Shown here in pieces: positions 34,575 through 41,913 of a stretch of DNA of 64,000 nucleotides (its first letter is position 1; each line of letters begins with the position of its first letter). Where the stretch lies: assembly GCF_009758015.1 (NCBI RefSeq), contig NZ_WSEL01000003.1:2384981-2448980 (forward strand), given 5' to 3'. The notes below the pieces were generated by a model that saw nothing but the letters and a program-made list of their open reading frames with translations, made no database searches and had not been told where the DNA came from. Both the position numbers and the translations under genes were made by a program. Source of the DNA: Ramlibacter pinisoli. GTDB lineage: Bacteria > Pseudomonadota > Gammaproteobacteria > Burkholderiales > Burkholderiaceae_C.

Positions 34575-35294
34575 TTACCAGAGATAGAAGAACGCGAAGA
34601 TGAAGACCCACACCAGGTCCACGAAGTGCCAGTACAGGCCCAGGATCTCGACGATTTCGTAGTTGCCCCGCCGGCCGGTCAGGAACCCGGGCCGCTGCCG
34701 GTCGAGATCGCCGCGCAGCACCTTCACCGCCACGATCACCAGGAAGATCACGCCGATGCTGACGTGGGTGCCGTGGAAGCCGGTGATCATGAAGAACGAG
34801 GAGCCGAACTGGGCCGCGCCCCACGGATTGCCCCAGGGGCGAACACCCTCGTGGATCAGCTTGGACCACTCGAACGCCTGCATGCCGACGAAGGTGGCGC
34901 CCAGGGCGGCCGTGGCCAGCAGCAGGCCGGCGGTGACTCGGCGGTCGCGCCGGTAGCCGTAGTTCACCGCCAGGGCCATGGTCCCGCTGCTGCTGATCAG
35001 CACGAAGGTCATGATCGCGATCAGCAGCAGCGGCACATCCCGCCCGAACATGGTCAGCGAGAACACCTCGCTCGGATTGGGCCAGGGCACGGTGGTCGAG
35101 ATGCGGACCGCCATGTACGAGATCAGGAAGCTGCCGAAGATGAAGGTGTCGCTGAGCAGGAAGATCCACATCATCGGCTTGCCCCACGGCACGTCCTTGA
35201 ACACCCGCTGGTCCGAGGACACGTCCGCGACCGCGCTGCGCCAGCCGCCGGGAGGCATCAGGTCGGTCACGCCGTTGGCTTCGTGCATCTTCAT
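34575..35294 (-). CDS. Cytochrome c oxidase subunit III
   Basis: This is a 239-residue haem-copper oxidase subunit III with several membrane helices; conserved pieces are WIFLLSDTFIFGSF, AFEWSKLI, FFMITGFHGTHVSIGVIFL and the C-terminal EILGLYWHFVDLVWVFIF. The start at 35294 (MKMHEAN) is the first usable ATG after the upstream gene's stop; the open frame extends far upstream only as a shadow of that gene. It is the second subunit III-family gene in a row, and the better match to canonical CtaE. Confidence 0.92.
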   Translation of the reverse strand: MKMHEANGVTDLMPPGGWRSAVADVSSDQRVFKDVPWGKPMMWIFLLSDTFIFGSFLISYMAVRISTTVPWPNPSEVFSLTMFGRDVPLLLIAIMTFVLISSSGTMALAVNYGYRRDRRVTAGLLLATAALGATFVGMQAFEWSKLIHEGVRPWGNPWGAAQFGSSFFMITGFHGTHVSIGVIFLVIVAVKVLRGDLDRQRPGFLTGRRGNYEIVEILGLYWHFVDLVWVFIFAFFYLW

Positions 35295-35296
35295 GA

Positions 35297-35998
35297 TCAG
35301 AGAGGCTCCGATGTGCAGATCGCCAGCCCGAGTTCGTTGGACACGAGCAGCGCATACAGCACCACCCAGACGACCAGGAGGTAGTGCCAGTAGGTCGCGC
35401 ACAACCCGACGAGCAGCCGGAGGGCAGCCGGGTCCGCGCCACGCCAAGCCCTCATCGCCGCACGGCCCCAGGCCACCAGGCCGCCGAGCACGTGCAGGCC
35501 GTGCGCCGCCGTGAGCAGGTAGAAGAAGGCGGCTGCGGCACTGCTGGTGAGGAAGAACCCGGCGTCGTTCAGCTGCTTCCAGACCACCAGCTGCCCCAGC
35601 AAAAAGCCCAGTGTCAGCAGGCCGCTGACCAGCAGGCGCCGCTGCACGTCGCCGAGGTCGGCGCGCCGTGCGGCATGGACCGTCCATTCCATGGCCAGGC
35701 TCGCGCCGACCAGCAGCGCGGTGTTCAGGACGAGAAGCCGCGGCCGCGGCAGCGGGCTCCAGTCCGCCAGCGCGCCCAGGCGCATCGCATAGGCGCTGGC
35801 AAACAGCGCGAACAGCGAGGTCGCGACGGCGAGGAAGACCCACAGTGCCGTGCGGATCGCCGACGGCGGCACCGCGTCGCCGGCAGCCTCGGGCACCAGG
35901 GCCTGCGCCTGCCACGGCTGCACGTGGATGGTCTGCCGGAACAGCCACCCCACGATGACGGCCATCAGCAGCGACAGGGACACCAGGCCGATGGTCAT
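35297..35998 (-). CDS. Second cytochrome c oxidase subunit III-family protein
   Basis: This is a 233-residue membrane protein of the same COX3 fold, more divergent. It has an extra N-terminal membrane helix (LVSLSLLMAVIVGWLF), then the family pattern with GLHVLGGLVAWGRA and CATYWHYLLVVWVVLYALL. Two adjacent subunit III-like genes occur in some betaproteobacterial caa3-type clusters; here both may sit in one complex, or one may be an assembly subunit. It follows the subunit I gene with one base between stop and start. Confidence 0.88.
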   Translation of the reverse strand: MTIGLVSLSLLMAVIVGWLFRQTIHVQPWQAQALVPEAAGDAVPPSAIRTALWVFLAVATSLFALFASAYAMRLGALADWSPLPRPRLLVLNTALLVGASLAMEWTVHAARRADLGDVQRRLLVSGLLTLGFLLGQLVVWKQLNDAGFFLTSSAAAAFFYLLTAAHGLHVLGGLVAWGRAAMRAWRGADPAALRLLVGLCATYWHYLLVVWVVLYALLVSNELGLAICTSEPL

Positions 35999-35999
35999 G

Positions 36000-37802
36000 T
36001 CACTCGCCTCCTGCCGGCTGCGCGCGCCCGGCCCAGGCTTCGGCCGCGACCTGCGCGGGCGGGACGTTCTGCGGGATGTAGTCGGTCTGCAGGCCCGGGA
36101 CGCCGTAGTCGTAGGCCCAGCGATAGACGACCGGCAGCTCCTTGCCGAAATTCCCGTGCTTGGGCGGCGTCTGCGGCGTCTGCCACTCCAGCGTGGTGGC
36201 CTCCCAGGGGTTGCCGCCGGCCGGCCGGCCGCGGAAGTAGCTGGCGATGAGGTTGTAGAGGAACACCATCTGCGCCGCGCCGACCACGAAGGCGGCGATG
36301 GAGATCCCCGCGTTCAGGGCATGGGCCGAGTCGGGAATGAAGTTGGTGCCGGTGATGGCGTAGTAGCGGCGCGGAACACCCAGAAAGCCCAGGTAGTGCA
36401 TCGGGTAGAAGATCGTGTACGTGCCGATGAACGTGACCCAGAAGTGCAGCTTGCCCAGCGTGTCGTCCAGCATGCGGCCGGTGACCTTGGGGTACCAGTG
36501 GTAGATGGCGCCGAACACCACCAGGATGGGTGCGATCCCCATCACCATGTGGAAGTGGGCGACAACGAACATCGTGTCCGACAGCGGCAGGTCCACCACC
36601 ACGTTGCCCAGGAACAGGCCGGTCAGGCCGCCGTTGACGAAGGTGAAGATGAACGCGATGGCGAACAGCATCGGCACCGTCAGCCGGATGTTGCCGCGCC
36701 ACAGCGTCAGGACCCAGTTGTAGACCTTGATGGCGGTGGGGACCGCGATGACCAGCGTGGTGGTGGCGAAGAAGAAGCCGAAGTACGGGTTCATGCCACT
36801 GACGTACATGTGGTGCGCCCACACGACGAAGCTCAGGCCGCCGATGATCAGGATGGCCCAGACCATCATGCGGTAGCCGAAGATGTTCTTGCGCGCATGG
36901 GTGCTGATCAGGTCCGAGACGATGCCAAAGGCGGGCAGCGCCACGATGTAGACCTCGGGGTGGCCGAAGAACCAGAACAGGTGCTGGAACAGCAGCGGAT
37001 TGCCGCCCGAATAGCTCAGCTGCTGTCCCTTGGACACCAGGGCCGGCATGAAGAAGCTGGTGCCCAGCGCCTGGTCCAGCAGCATCATGATGGCGCTGAC
37101 GAACAGGGCCGGGAACGCCAGCAGCGCCAGGATGGTGGCCATGAAGATGCCCCACACGGTGAGCGGCAGGCGCATCAGCGTCATGCCGCGCGTGCGCGCC
37201 TGCAGCACGGTCACCACGTAGTTCAGGCCGCCCATGGTGAAGCCGATGACGAAGATGCCCAGCGACACCAGCATGAGGATGATCCCCCAGCGAGCGCCCG
37301 GCGTGCCGTCCAGGATCGCCTGCGGCGGGTACAGGGTCCAGCCGGCGCCCGTGGGCCCGCCCGGCACGAACAGGCTGGCGACCAGCAGCAGCACCGCGAG
37401 CAGGTAGAGCCAGTAGCTGACCATGTTCACGTACGGGAACACCATGTCGCGGGCCCCGACCATCAGCGGGATCAGGTAGTTGCCGAAGCCGCCGAGGAAC
37501 AGGGCCGTCAGCAGGTAGATCACCATGATCATCCCGTGCATGCTCACCAGCTGCAGGTAGACGCCGGGATCGATGAAGGCGAAGCGGCCCGGGAACCCGA
37601 GCTGCAGCCGCATCAGCCACGAGAACACCAGCGCCACCAGCCCGATCGCCATCGCCGTCACCGCGTACTGGATCGCGATCACCTTGGCGTCCTGGCTCCA
37701 GATGTACTTGCCGATGAACGTCTTCGGGTGGTGCAGCTCGACCTCGGCGACCTCCGCCGGCGGCGCGAAGTCCGATTCGTCGTGTGCAATGTGCGTGGCC
37801 AT
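36000..37802 (-). CDS. ctaD: Cytochrome c oxidase subunit I
   Basis: This is the 600-residue catalytic subunit of a haem-copper oxidase, with about twelve to fourteen membrane helices. Haem and copper ligands are visible: MHGMIMVIYLL (low-spin haem His), WFFGHPEVYI (CuB His and the cross-linked Tyr), WAHHMYVSG (two CuB His) and VVAHFHMVMG (haem ligands). It reduces oxygen and pumps protons in the inner membrane. The start is the ATG at 37802; an upstream extension runs inside subunit II and was rejected. The operon order is subunit II, I, III, III-like, IV. Confidence 0.96.
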   Translation of the reverse strand: MATHIAHDESDFAPPAEVAEVELHHPKTFIGKYIWSQDAKVIAIQYAVTAMAIGLVALVFSWLMRLQLGFPGRFAFIDPGVYLQLVSMHGMIMVIYLLTALFLGGFGNYLIPLMVGARDMVFPYVNMVSYWLYLLAVLLLVASLFVPGGPTGAGWTLYPPQAILDGTPGARWGIILMLVSLGIFVIGFTMGGLNYVVTVLQARTRGMTLMRLPLTVWGIFMATILALLAFPALFVSAIMMLLDQALGTSFFMPALVSKGQQLSYSGGNPLLFQHLFWFFGHPEVYIVALPAFGIVSDLISTHARKNIFGYRMMVWAILIIGGLSFVVWAHHMYVSGMNPYFGFFFATTTLVIAVPTAIKVYNWVLTLWRGNIRLTVPMLFAIAFIFTFVNGGLTGLFLGNVVVDLPLSDTMFVVAHFHMVMGIAPILVVFGAIYHWYPKVTGRMLDDTLGKLHFWVTFIGTYTIFYPMHYLGFLGVPRRYYAITGTNFIPDSAHALNAGISIAAFVVGAAQMVFLYNLIASYFRGRPAGGNPWEATTLEWQTPQTPPKHGNFGKELPVVYRWAYDYGVPGLQTDYIPQNVPPAQVAAEAWAGRAQPAGGE

Positions 37803-37813
37803 GGAGCCCCCGG

Positions 37814-39166
37814 TCACCGTGTGTTGATGTAGGCCAGCACGTCGCCGGCCGCTGCATCGTCGGCCAGCATCCCGGCGACCAGCGCCATCTGCGCGCCGTA
37901 CACGTCCTGCGGATGCGCGCCGCGAACCCCCTCGCGGAAGTTCTTCAGCTGCCGGGCCATGTACCAGTCGCTCATCCCCTGCAACCGGGGTGCCTGGGTC
38001 GCCGCCACGCCCTGGCCCTCGGCACCGTGGCAGGCCGCGCAGGTGGCGTAGCGCCGGCGGCCGGTGTCCACGTCGCCCTTGATCGTCGCGGCCACCCGCG
38101 CGTCGGGCAGGGTCCCGATGTAGGCCACGACGTCGGCGATGGCGGTGTCGTCCGCGAGCGTGGCCGCCATCGGCGCCATCATCTTGCCGAACACGTCCTT
38201 GTCGTGCGTGCCGCGGGCGCCCAGCTTGAACTGCCTGAGTTGCCGCTCCAGGTACCAAGCGCCCTGGCCACCCAGCTTGGGCGCATTCATGGCCAGGTTG
38301 CCCTCGCCGCCGGCGCCATGGCAGGCGGCGCAGGTCGCGTACAGGGCCTTGCCGGCCACGGCATTGCCCGGTGCCCGGCTGGCCGCCTGGGCGAAGGTGG
38401 GCAGGCGCTCGAGCCAGGCCTGGTAGGCGCCGGGCTCGTCGACCACGATCCGGCCGCGCATCGAGAAGTGGCCGACGCCGCACAGCTCCTCGCAGAGCAG
38501 GTCGAACGATCCGGTGCGCGTGGGCGTGAACCAGGAGTACGTCACCAGGCCCGGCACCATGTCCATCTTGACGCGCAGCTGGGCCACGGCGAAGTCGTGC
38601 AGCACGTCCTTGGAGCGCAGCAACAGCTTGACCGGCTTGCCCACCGGCAGGCGCAGCTCGGGGGTCTGCGCCAGCACGTCGTCCTGCCCGTGGGGATCGG
38701 CCGGGTTGATTCCGAACGGGTTGGCGTCGCTCACGAAACGGGGATGGACCGTTCCCAGCTTGCCGTCCTTGCCGGGCAGGCGGTAGCTCCAGTTCCACTG
38801 CTGGGCCACGACCTCCACCACCATGGCTTCGTGCGGCACCTCGATGACCTGGGCCCAGACCAGCAGGCCCGGGGCCAGCATGGCGGCCACGCCGACGGTG
38901 GTCACGACCATCAGCCATCCCTCGAGCCGCTTGTTCTCGGGCTGGTAGCTGGCACGCCCGCCCGGGCGGTGGCGGTAGCGGATCAGCGCCCAGGCCATGA
39001 ACCCGGCGACGGCGACGAACACGATCCCGGTCACCCAGAAGGTGATGGAGATCGTGGTGTCGATGGCATGCCAGTTGGAAGCGATTGGCGTGAAGTACCA
39101 GGGACTCAGGAAGTGGAAGAGGACCGAGCCGAGTGCCAGGAGGATCAGGACAATCGCGATGCCCAT
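37814..39166 (-). CDS. ctaC: Cytochrome c oxidase subunit II with two cytochrome c domains
   Basis: This is a 450-residue electron-entry subunit. Two N-terminal membrane helices (residues 5-25 and 42-65, plus a third hydrophobic part near GWLMVVTTVGVAAML) precede the CuA domain, whose site is CEELCGVGHFSM. Fused behind it are two class I cytochrome c domains, each with CAACH (near residues 285 and 372), and later Met residues as axial ligands. A caa3-type subunit II usually has one such domain; two are less common. It probably accepts electrons directly or wires them from a soluble cytochrome. Confidence 0.93.
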   Translation of the reverse strand: MGIAIVLILLALGSVLFHFLSPWYFTPIASNWHAIDTTISITFWVTGIVFVAVAGFMAWALIRYRHRPGGRASYQPENKRLEGWLMVVTTVGVAAMLAPGLLVWAQVIEVPHEAMVVEVVAQQWNWSYRLPGKDGKLGTVHPRFVSDANPFGINPADPHGQDDVLAQTPELRLPVGKPVKLLLRSKDVLHDFAVAQLRVKMDMVPGLVTYSWFTPTRTGSFDLLCEELCGVGHFSMRGRIVVDEPGAYQAWLERLPTFAQAASRAPGNAVAGKALYATCAACHGAGGEGNLAMNAPKLGGQGAWYLERQLRQFKLGARGTHDKDVFGKMMAPMAATLADDTAIADVVAYIGTLPDARVAATIKGDVDTGRRRYATCAACHGAEGQGVAATQAPRLQGMSDWYMARQLKNFREGVRGAHPQDVYGAQMALVAGMLADDAAAGDVLAYINTR

Positions 39167-39168
39167 GG

Positions 39169-39669
39169 CTACTCCCCGGCCGTTCTCTTGAGCCTGGTGT
39201 AGAGGTACGCCGCCGCGACGCCGAAGACAGCGTGCGCCGCCAGGGTGTCAATGCCACGCAGGGCCGTCAGCCAGGGAAAGAGTGCGACCAGGAGATGGAA
39301 ATTGATCAGGTAGAGCGCGAAGCCCATCAACGCGCCGGCCAGCATCGCCCGGCCCGGCGTGGAATCGAGCTTGGCCTGCACCAGCAGTGCCGCCATCACC
39401 ATGCCGAAGACGGTGCCCAGGAGGTAGTGGATACCCAGCGAGGTGGCGACCACGCCCAGTCGGAACTCGTAGCTGGACGGCTGATCGGCGCCGGTCAGGA
39501 TCGGCGCGATCATGTGCGAGGTTCGCCATGGGCCGTCCGGGTTGAAGAGGGCCGACCAGACCAGGTCCAGCACCATCAGCACCGCGCCCGCCGCGAATCC
39601 GGACACCGCCGCCGCCGGCCAGTCCATCGCGCGCCACTTCCAAGTACCCGACCCCATGAGCGTTTCCAT
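39169..39669 (-). CDS. Predicted four-helix membrane protein in oxidase operon
   Basis: This is a 166-residue inner-membrane protein of unknown function. Four hydrophobic segments are visible: VSGFAAGAVLMVLDLVWSALF, SLGIHYLLGTVFGMVMAAL, AMLAGALMGFALYLINFHL and LAAHAVFGVAAAYLYT. Conserved His and Asp in the helices (IHYLLG, NFHLLV) could be functional but no family is recognised. The ATG at 39669 has an AGGAG site seven bases upstream. It is the first gene of the oxidase run, two bases before subunit II, so it probably helps assemble or supports that oxidase. Confidence 0.75.
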   Translation of the reverse strand: METLMGSGTWKWRAMDWPAAAVSGFAAGAVLMVLDLVWSALFNPDGPWRTSHMIAPILTGADQPSSYEFRLGVVATSLGIHYLLGTVFGMVMAALLVQAKLDSTPGRAMLAGALMGFALYLINFHLLVALFPWLTALRGIDTLAAHAVFGVAAAYLYTRLKRTAGE

Positions 39670-39964
39670 GGTGAGCTCCTGTCGTGCGCGGCGCAGTCCC
39701 GCCCTGCCAGTCCATGCGGTCCGGATGGCCGCTCGCTCGGCACGTGGCCGAGGAGCGCCGACCTGTCGACGCATGCCGCCTCACATCTTGCCGAGGCTTT
39801 GCCGCAAATGACTTTTTTCTACACCCGAGCGCCCAGCATTACAAGCAAGGCACGCGTTTCTTGTTCGTCCGAAGCTGATGCGCGGGTATGCATTCGCAAC
39901 AGCAGAGCTTGTACCGTTCCAAGGTCCTGAGGCTGCTGTCGCCCGGTTTCCGACCGTGAAGCCA
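39670..39964 (-). promoter_or_regulatory. Upstream region of the oxidase operon
   Basis: These 295 bases hold no gene. They must contain the promoter of the oxidase operon on the minus strand. The region is less GC-rich than the genes around it and has an A/T-rich patch at 39810-39822, but I find no convincing sigma-70, sigma-54 or FNR-type site. Confidence 0.4.
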
Positions 39965-39999
39965 AGAAAAAAGCCCCTGATCGTTTCCGATCAGGGGCT
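39965..39999 (-). terminator. Intrinsic terminator after tRNA-Gly
   Basis: On the minus strand AGCCCCTGATCG and CGATCAGGGGCT pair perfectly over 12 bp around a GAAA loop and are followed by TTTTTTC. It starts 5 bases after the tRNA-Gly CCA end. Confidence 0.93.
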
Positions 40000-40004
40000 G
40001 CGAC

Positions 40005-40080
40005 TGGAGCGGGAGAAGAGTCTCGAACTCTCGACCTCAACCTTGGCAAGGTTGCGCTCTACCAACTGAGCTACTCCCGC
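40005..40080 (-). tRNA. tRNA-Gly (anticodon GCC)
   Basis: The 76 bases fold into a full cloverleaf: acceptor GCGGGAG/CTCCCGC, anticodon loop TTGCCAA giving GCC, T-loop TTCGAGA, and an encoded CCA. It reads minus strand and ends at a strong terminator. A second terminator hairpin lies immediately upstream, and before the island arrived it would have been the next gene after tRNA-Phe. Confidence 0.96.
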
Positions 40081-40088
40081 GGATGCCG

Positions 40089-40120
40089 AAGAAAAAGCCC
40101 CTGATCTTGCGATCAAGGGC
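40089..40120 (-). terminator. Original terminator of tRNA-Phe, now next to attL
   Basis: On the minus strand GCCCTTGATC-GCAA-GATCAGGGGC is followed by TTTTTC. It sits 13 bases from the 48-bp tRNA-Phe repeat, where the 3' end of an uninterrupted tRNA-Phe would have been. It closely resembles the tRNA-Gly terminator (AAGAAAAAGCCCCTGATC shared), so one may be a copy of the other. Confidence 0.85.
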
Positions 40121-40133
40121 TTCGCCTTGGAAT

Positions 40134-40181
40134 CTGGTGGCCTGGGGCGGAATCGAACCACCGACACGCGGATTTTCAATC
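40134..40181. repeat. attL: 48-bp copy of the tRNA-Phe 3' half
   Basis: This block is identical over 48 bases to 45225-45272, the 3' half of the intact tRNA-Phe gene from the anticodon loop to one base past CCA. Beyond 40181 the similarity stops abruptly, and no tRNA 5' half follows. This is the standard scar of site-specific integration into a tRNA gene. Confidence 0.95.
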
Positions 40182-40395
40182 TGCCGCGAATCGCCTTGTG
40201 CTTCAAGCACTTAGCTCGGTTGTCCACCTACAAAAACCGGGTCGAATGATACCACTGCTAAGAGGGCGCTTCCTCTGCTTTGTAGAAGTCGGAGAGTTGT
40301 CCACGGCGGCGGGCGGCGCTTGCGACGAACCGACCGACGCGGTGGGCAACTCGGCGGAGGGGTCGCCATGTTCCCTCGACTGCTATGCTGGCGGG

Positions 40396-40776
40396 ATGGC
40401 AAAGACGAAGCCGAAGCGCCCGCCCGTACGACTGCTGGAGCCTCCCGAAGTCGAGCGCGCGATGGAGCGCTTCCGGGATGCGGTGCAACGATTCGACGGT
40501 TCATTTGACGAGTTGGAGTCGGCCATTGGCATGTATGTCCTCGGCCACTACGTAGGCTGGCGCGTGTTGGTGCTGATGCACAGCAAGGCGACGATTCGCA
40601 AGTACGAACAGATTCTCGGCATCGTGGTGCGCGAGGAGTTCCCCGAAACAGGCCCGGAATCTGATCGTTCAATTGCGTACACCGCCGCTCAGGCGCTTTC
40701 CAACTTCTGGAAGATCGTCTCTGGAGAAGCCAAGCTCGACGTACCCAGGGACGAGCGCAAGCACTTCACGTCGTAG
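40396..40776 (+). CDS. Hypothetical protein of the island (126 aa)
   Basis: This is a 126-residue soluble protein beginning with a Lys/Arg/Pro-rich tail (AKTKPKRPPVRLLEPPEV), then mostly helical sequence (AMERFRDAVQRFDGSFDELE, YEQILGIVVREEF). No family recognised. The ATG at 40396 was chosen because the open frame upstream runs into the attL border; there is no strong ribosome site. It is read toward the replication gene and may be a regulator or accessory replication protein, which is speculation. Confidence 0.6.
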   Translation: MAKTKPKRPPVRLLEPPEVERAMERFRDAVQRFDGSFDELESAIGMYVLGHYVGWRVLVLMHSKATIRKYEQILGIVVREEFPETGPESDRSIAYTAAQALSNFWKIVSGEAKLDVPRDERKHFTS

Positions 40777-40804
40777 CTCCGCAACAAGGGACAATCAAGT
40801 TCCC

Positions 40805-40844
40805 TTGACAGGCATCTCACGTTCCCTCCATAGTCGGAGGGAAC
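40805..40844 (+). promoter_or_regulatory. Promoter and inverted-repeat operator before rep
   Basis: A perfect -35 TTGACA (40805-40810) lies 18 bases before CATAGT (40829-40834), a four-of-six -10. Overlapping the -10 is a perfect 9-bp inverted repeat, GTTCCCTCC-N6-GGAGGGAAC (40821-40844), whose right arm is also the ribosome site of the gene starting at 40845. TTCCCT is present once more at 40800-40805. It may be an operator, an RBS-masking hairpin, or part of a replication origin. Confidence 0.6.
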
Positions 40845-41670
40845 ATGAAACGCCCTTCATCTTCCTTTGGCAACCTGGCTGCGTGCGGGCATCAGCCGGA
40901 GGGGGCCCCGCTGTGCGGGGTGACTCCGGCTGATGTTCCGCGCGCGGGGCTTGTCTCATCTAAAACAAGTGGGACACCACCAATAGAAGTCAGCTTCGAC
41001 GTCGGCGAGGTGCAGCGTCGACGGCTGGGTCGATTGAAGCGCACAGTTTGGGCGTGCTCCAACTGGCACCTGCTCACCGTACCGAAGGGCCACAGGGAAC
41101 GCGTGTGGTTCGTCACCCTCACATATCGACGCGTTGGGGACTGGCTTCCAAGGCACGGTGCCAGCGGCAAGCTGTGATCTTCAAGTACGTCTGGGTGGCG
41201 GAGCTGCAGAAGCGCGGCGCGATCCCCATTACCACCTTGCGATCTGGCTCCCTGTCCGCCTCCAGCTGCCGAAGTTCGACGGGCGCGGCTGGTGGCCGCA
41301 CGGCATGACTCAAACGGTCATCGGGCGTGCTCCGGTGGGCTACCTCATGAAATACCTGTCGAAAACCGGTCCGTTGCAGGCCTTTCCGAAAGGAGCGCGA
41401 ATCCATGGCTATGGGGGACTCACAACGCAGGCCCGGTCGGTCTGCACCTGGCTCAATTGGCCCCAATGGTGTAAGCAGCGATTTGGAGTTGGCCAACTCT
41501 GCTCGGTCGCCGGTCGTCGTGTGGTGCGGGAGACAGGTGAAGTTCTCGAGCCCATGTACACGCGAGTTGTCGTCCCTGCCGGCATGCGCCTGTACCCCAA
41601 TGGCCCTCTACCTGATCGATGGGCGGACGGGCCTTATTCGCTCCTTGAAATCGGCAATTGTGTTCAGTGA
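40845..41670 (+). pseudogene. Broken rolling-circle (HUH) replication initiator gene
   Basis: Three consecutive reading frames together spell one protein. Frame one (40845-41177) ends with VWFVTLTYRRVGDWLPRH, the first conserved block of HUH Rep proteins. Frame two supplies VIFKYVWVAELQKRGAI (about 41173-41223). Frame three carries HYHLAIWLP, the metal-binding H-X-H motif (from 41228), then GRGWWPHGMT and VGYLMKYLSKTG with the Tyr/Lys region, and runs to a stop at 41670. Two separate frameshifts therefore interrupt it, the first probably with a short deletion. Related proteins start rolling-circle replication of filamentous phages and small plasmids. Sequencing error at two places is the alternative. 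Confidence 0.75.
40890..40935 (+). repeat. Large two-part hairpin inside the rep region
   Basis: CATCAGCCGGAG pairs perfectly with CTCCGGCTGATG (12 bp), and within it CCCCGC pairs with GCGGGG around TGT. No T-run follows, so it is not a terminator. It lies within the 5' part of the rep frame. Long hairpins of this kind are common at origins of single-strand DNA replication. Confidence 0.7.
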
Positions 41671-41676
41671 CCTGCC

Positions 41677-41913
41677 ATGGGTTACGCCGGAACCACCCCC
41701 TTCCTCCTGACGCCTGAAGAGGTGCAGGACATCACAGGCTTCAAGCTAAGCCGTCTTCAAGTTGACTGGCTCAGTCGCCGGGGCTGGCGGTTTGAGGTCA
41801 ATGCTATCGGCCGCCCCGTGGTGGCCCGCAAGTACGCCGAGAAGATGCTCGGCTGCGCTGATGAGGAGGCAGTAGTCCTGCGCCCCAATTTCGGCGCTCT
41901 GAGGGCCGCCTGA
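41677..41913 (+). CDS. DUF4224 domain protein, probable excisionase-like partner of the integrase
   Basis: This is a 78-residue protein matching the DUF4224 pattern, with FLLTPEEVQDITGFKLSRLQVDWLSRRGW and a C-terminal VARKYAEKML helix, a small helix-turn-helix-like fold. Such genes very often sit directly before tyrosine integrase genes of phages and islands and are assumed to direct integration/excision or regulate it. Here the stop and the integrase start share a base (TGATG), so the two are translated together. Confidence 0.85.
   Translation: MGYAGTTPFLLTPEEVQDITGFKLSRLQVDWLSRRGWRFEVNAIGRPVVARKYAEKMLGCADEEAVVLRPNFGALRAA

Noticed and set aside
36000..39257. A single 1085-codon frame spanning subunit I and upstream sequence
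   Set aside because: Only the part from 37802 encodes subunit I; the rest is out-of-frame shadow of the subunit II gene.
39878..40069. 63-codon plus-strand frame
   Set aside because: It runs through the tRNA-Gly gene and its terminator.
40134..40223. tRNA-like sequence as a second tRNA-Phe gene
   Set aside because: Only the 3' half matches; the sequence after 40181 cannot form a D-arm or acceptor 5' strand. It is an att scar.
41048..41308. Separate small gene in the rep region
   Set aside because: Its only sensible part, KYVWVAELQKRG, is the middle of the broken Rep protein.
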